DNA of 5,915 bases from JBCBTJ01 sp964597685 (GTDB lineage: Bacteria; Pseudomonadota; Alphaproteobacteria; Caulobacterales; Hyphomonadaceae): positions 1 through 5,915 of the forward strand of contig CAZQZC010000168.1 of NCBI GenBank assembly GCA_964597685.1. The letters are read 5' to 3'. The translations under genes were made by a program, and so were the position numbers. Shown here piece after piece: positions 5,535 to 5,915 of the stretch. How positions within the stretch are numbered: the stretch's first letter is position 1; each line of letters begins with the position of its first letter. The notes beneath the pieces were generated by a model, which worked only from the letters and a program-made list of their open reading frames with translations, was not told the DNA's origin and searched no databases.

Positions 5535-5915
5535 ATGGCGACGGCCCGCCAGGTCGAGGCGAATAGAAAAAACGCGCAGAACAGCACCGGCCCGATTTCG
5601 CCGGCCGGCAAGGCCGTCGCGCGGCTGAACGCCGAGAGCGTCGGCGATGCGACGCCCATAGCGGACGGGCCCTGCAGGGAATTCGATCATCTTGATCGCC
5701 GGCTCCTCGATAAAAAATCGATGTCCGTGAGGTTTGTCGTTTTTAGGCGTATGGCTTTGCGGTCTCAAATTAAGATCCGAGGAGACGGAATGAATACTAA
5801 CATAAGGTGGCGGGCGTCAGGAGTGGCAGACCCTTCCGCTTGTCGTCTACATGAGGATTGCTCAGACAGTGCGATCTTTACGGGAAGGATAAAGAAGGAA
5901 AGCCGCCAGCTCCGC
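5535..5915 (+). CDS. Partial or degenerate STGP-family hypothetical protein
   Basis: The frame is open from ATG 5535 to the right edge (127 codons, no stop). A GGGAG lies 8 bases upstream of the start. Residues 1-32 (MATARQVEANRKNAQNSTGP, then ISPAGKAVARLNA) clearly resemble the N-terminus of a common uncharacterised family with the consensus ANRRNAQxSTGPxTPEGKAxxxxNAxxHGL. After that the expected LKHGL and following helices are missing. A weak echo (REFDHLDRRLLD) may correspond to the next family segment, and the remainder is unlike the family. It may be a decayed or recombined copy kept open by chance. An in-frame ATG at 5790, with AGGAGA five bases upstream, could instead be the real start of a different gene that runs out of the window. 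No function can be assigned. Confidence 0.45.
   Translation, partial: MATARQVEANRKNAQNSTGPISPAGKAVARLNAESVGDATPIADGPCREFDHLDRRLLDKKSMSVRFVVFRRMALRSQIKIRGDGMNTNIRWRASGVADPSACRLHEDCSDSAIFTGRIKKESRQLR
5790..5915 (+). CDS. Alternative partial gene start with strong ribosome-binding site
   Basis: ATG 5790 follows GAGGAGACGGA, the best Shine-Dalgarno match in the right half of the window. It opens a frame (MNTNIRWRASGVADPSACRL and onward, 42 codons) that reaches the edge. It is in frame with the ORF starting at 5535, so the two calls are alternatives or a fusion. I do not recognise the peptide. Confidence 0.3.
   Translation, partial: MNTNIRWRASGVADPSACRLHEDCSDSAIFTGRIKKESRQLR

Noticed and set aside
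5665..5690. Cluster of ApaI, PstI/SbfI and EcoRI sites resembling a cloning polylinker
   Set aside because: The surrounding sequence is not vector and the order and spacing do not match a polylinker; probably chance.
5316..5768. Minus-strand frame of 150 codons
   Set aside because: It is opposite the recognisable STGP-family N-terminus and crosses the terminator-like hairpin. No domain was recognised, though a decayed gene cannot be excluded.
5198..5915. Search for a DGR template repeat, avd gene or reverse transcriptase
   Set aside because: No stretch on either strand matches the VR with adenines at the variable codons, and no reverse-transcriptase motif (such as YxDD) is present in any long frame.
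1..5915. CRISPR array or insertion sequence
   Set aside because: No regularly spaced direct repeats and no transposase frame with terminal inverted repeats were seen.

Overview
The window looks like an accessory stretch of a GC-rich alphaproteobacterial genome, probably Hyphomicrobiales. The clues are GC-rich codon use, a TetR/oxidase pair typical of these bacteria, and a fragment of the 'ANRRNAxxSTGPxTPEGKA' protein family that I associate with this order. The genus cannot be fixed from the sequence. Composition is uneven: the oxidase and TetR genes are moderately GC-rich, the large TIR gene is much richer, and the flanks are lower. This suggests an assembled island rather than core chromosome.

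Layout. Positions 1-474 hold no convincing gene but carry a nested inverted array of a 16-base repeat. Positions 475-1707 (minus) encode a Tat-type exported flavin amine oxidase whose segments are in the wrong order: the C-terminal FAD-binding segment sits at the N-terminus, ahead of the Rossmann GxGxxG motif, so the protein appears circularly permuted. It is divergently transcribed from a TetR-family regulator at 1862-2455. The 154-base gap between them holds two palindromes centred 33 bases apart, which are good candidate operators for the regulator.

Positions 2717-5197 (plus) encode a protein of about 826 residues: an N-terminal TIR domain, about seven membrane helices and a C-terminal FGE-sulfatase/SUMF1-type (C-type-lectin-like) domain. 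By the positive-inside rule, TIR is cytoplasmic and the FGE-like domain extracytoplasmic. The last 100 bases of the gene show the codon signature of a diversity-generating retroelement (DGR) variable repeat. Twelve or so codons at the ligand-face positions are all NNC forms derivable from AAC/GAC, and serines at those positions use AGC while fixed serines use TCC. Just after the stop come a 25-base imperfect inverted repeat and a perfect 11-bp hairpin, placed where DGR target genes carry their hairpin. No template repeat or reverse transcriptase is visible in the window, so this would be a target whose DGR machinery lies outside it.

Positions 5198-5534 contain stacked hairpins, including a terminator-like one with a T7 tract. 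From 5535 to the right edge an open frame begins with a recognisable N-terminus of the STGP family but then loses resemblance to it; it is either truncated by the window or degenerate.

The oxidase and TetR genes probably form one self-contained regulated unit. The TIR/FGE gene is a separate unit that would couple a diversifiable external binding surface to an internal TIR effector.
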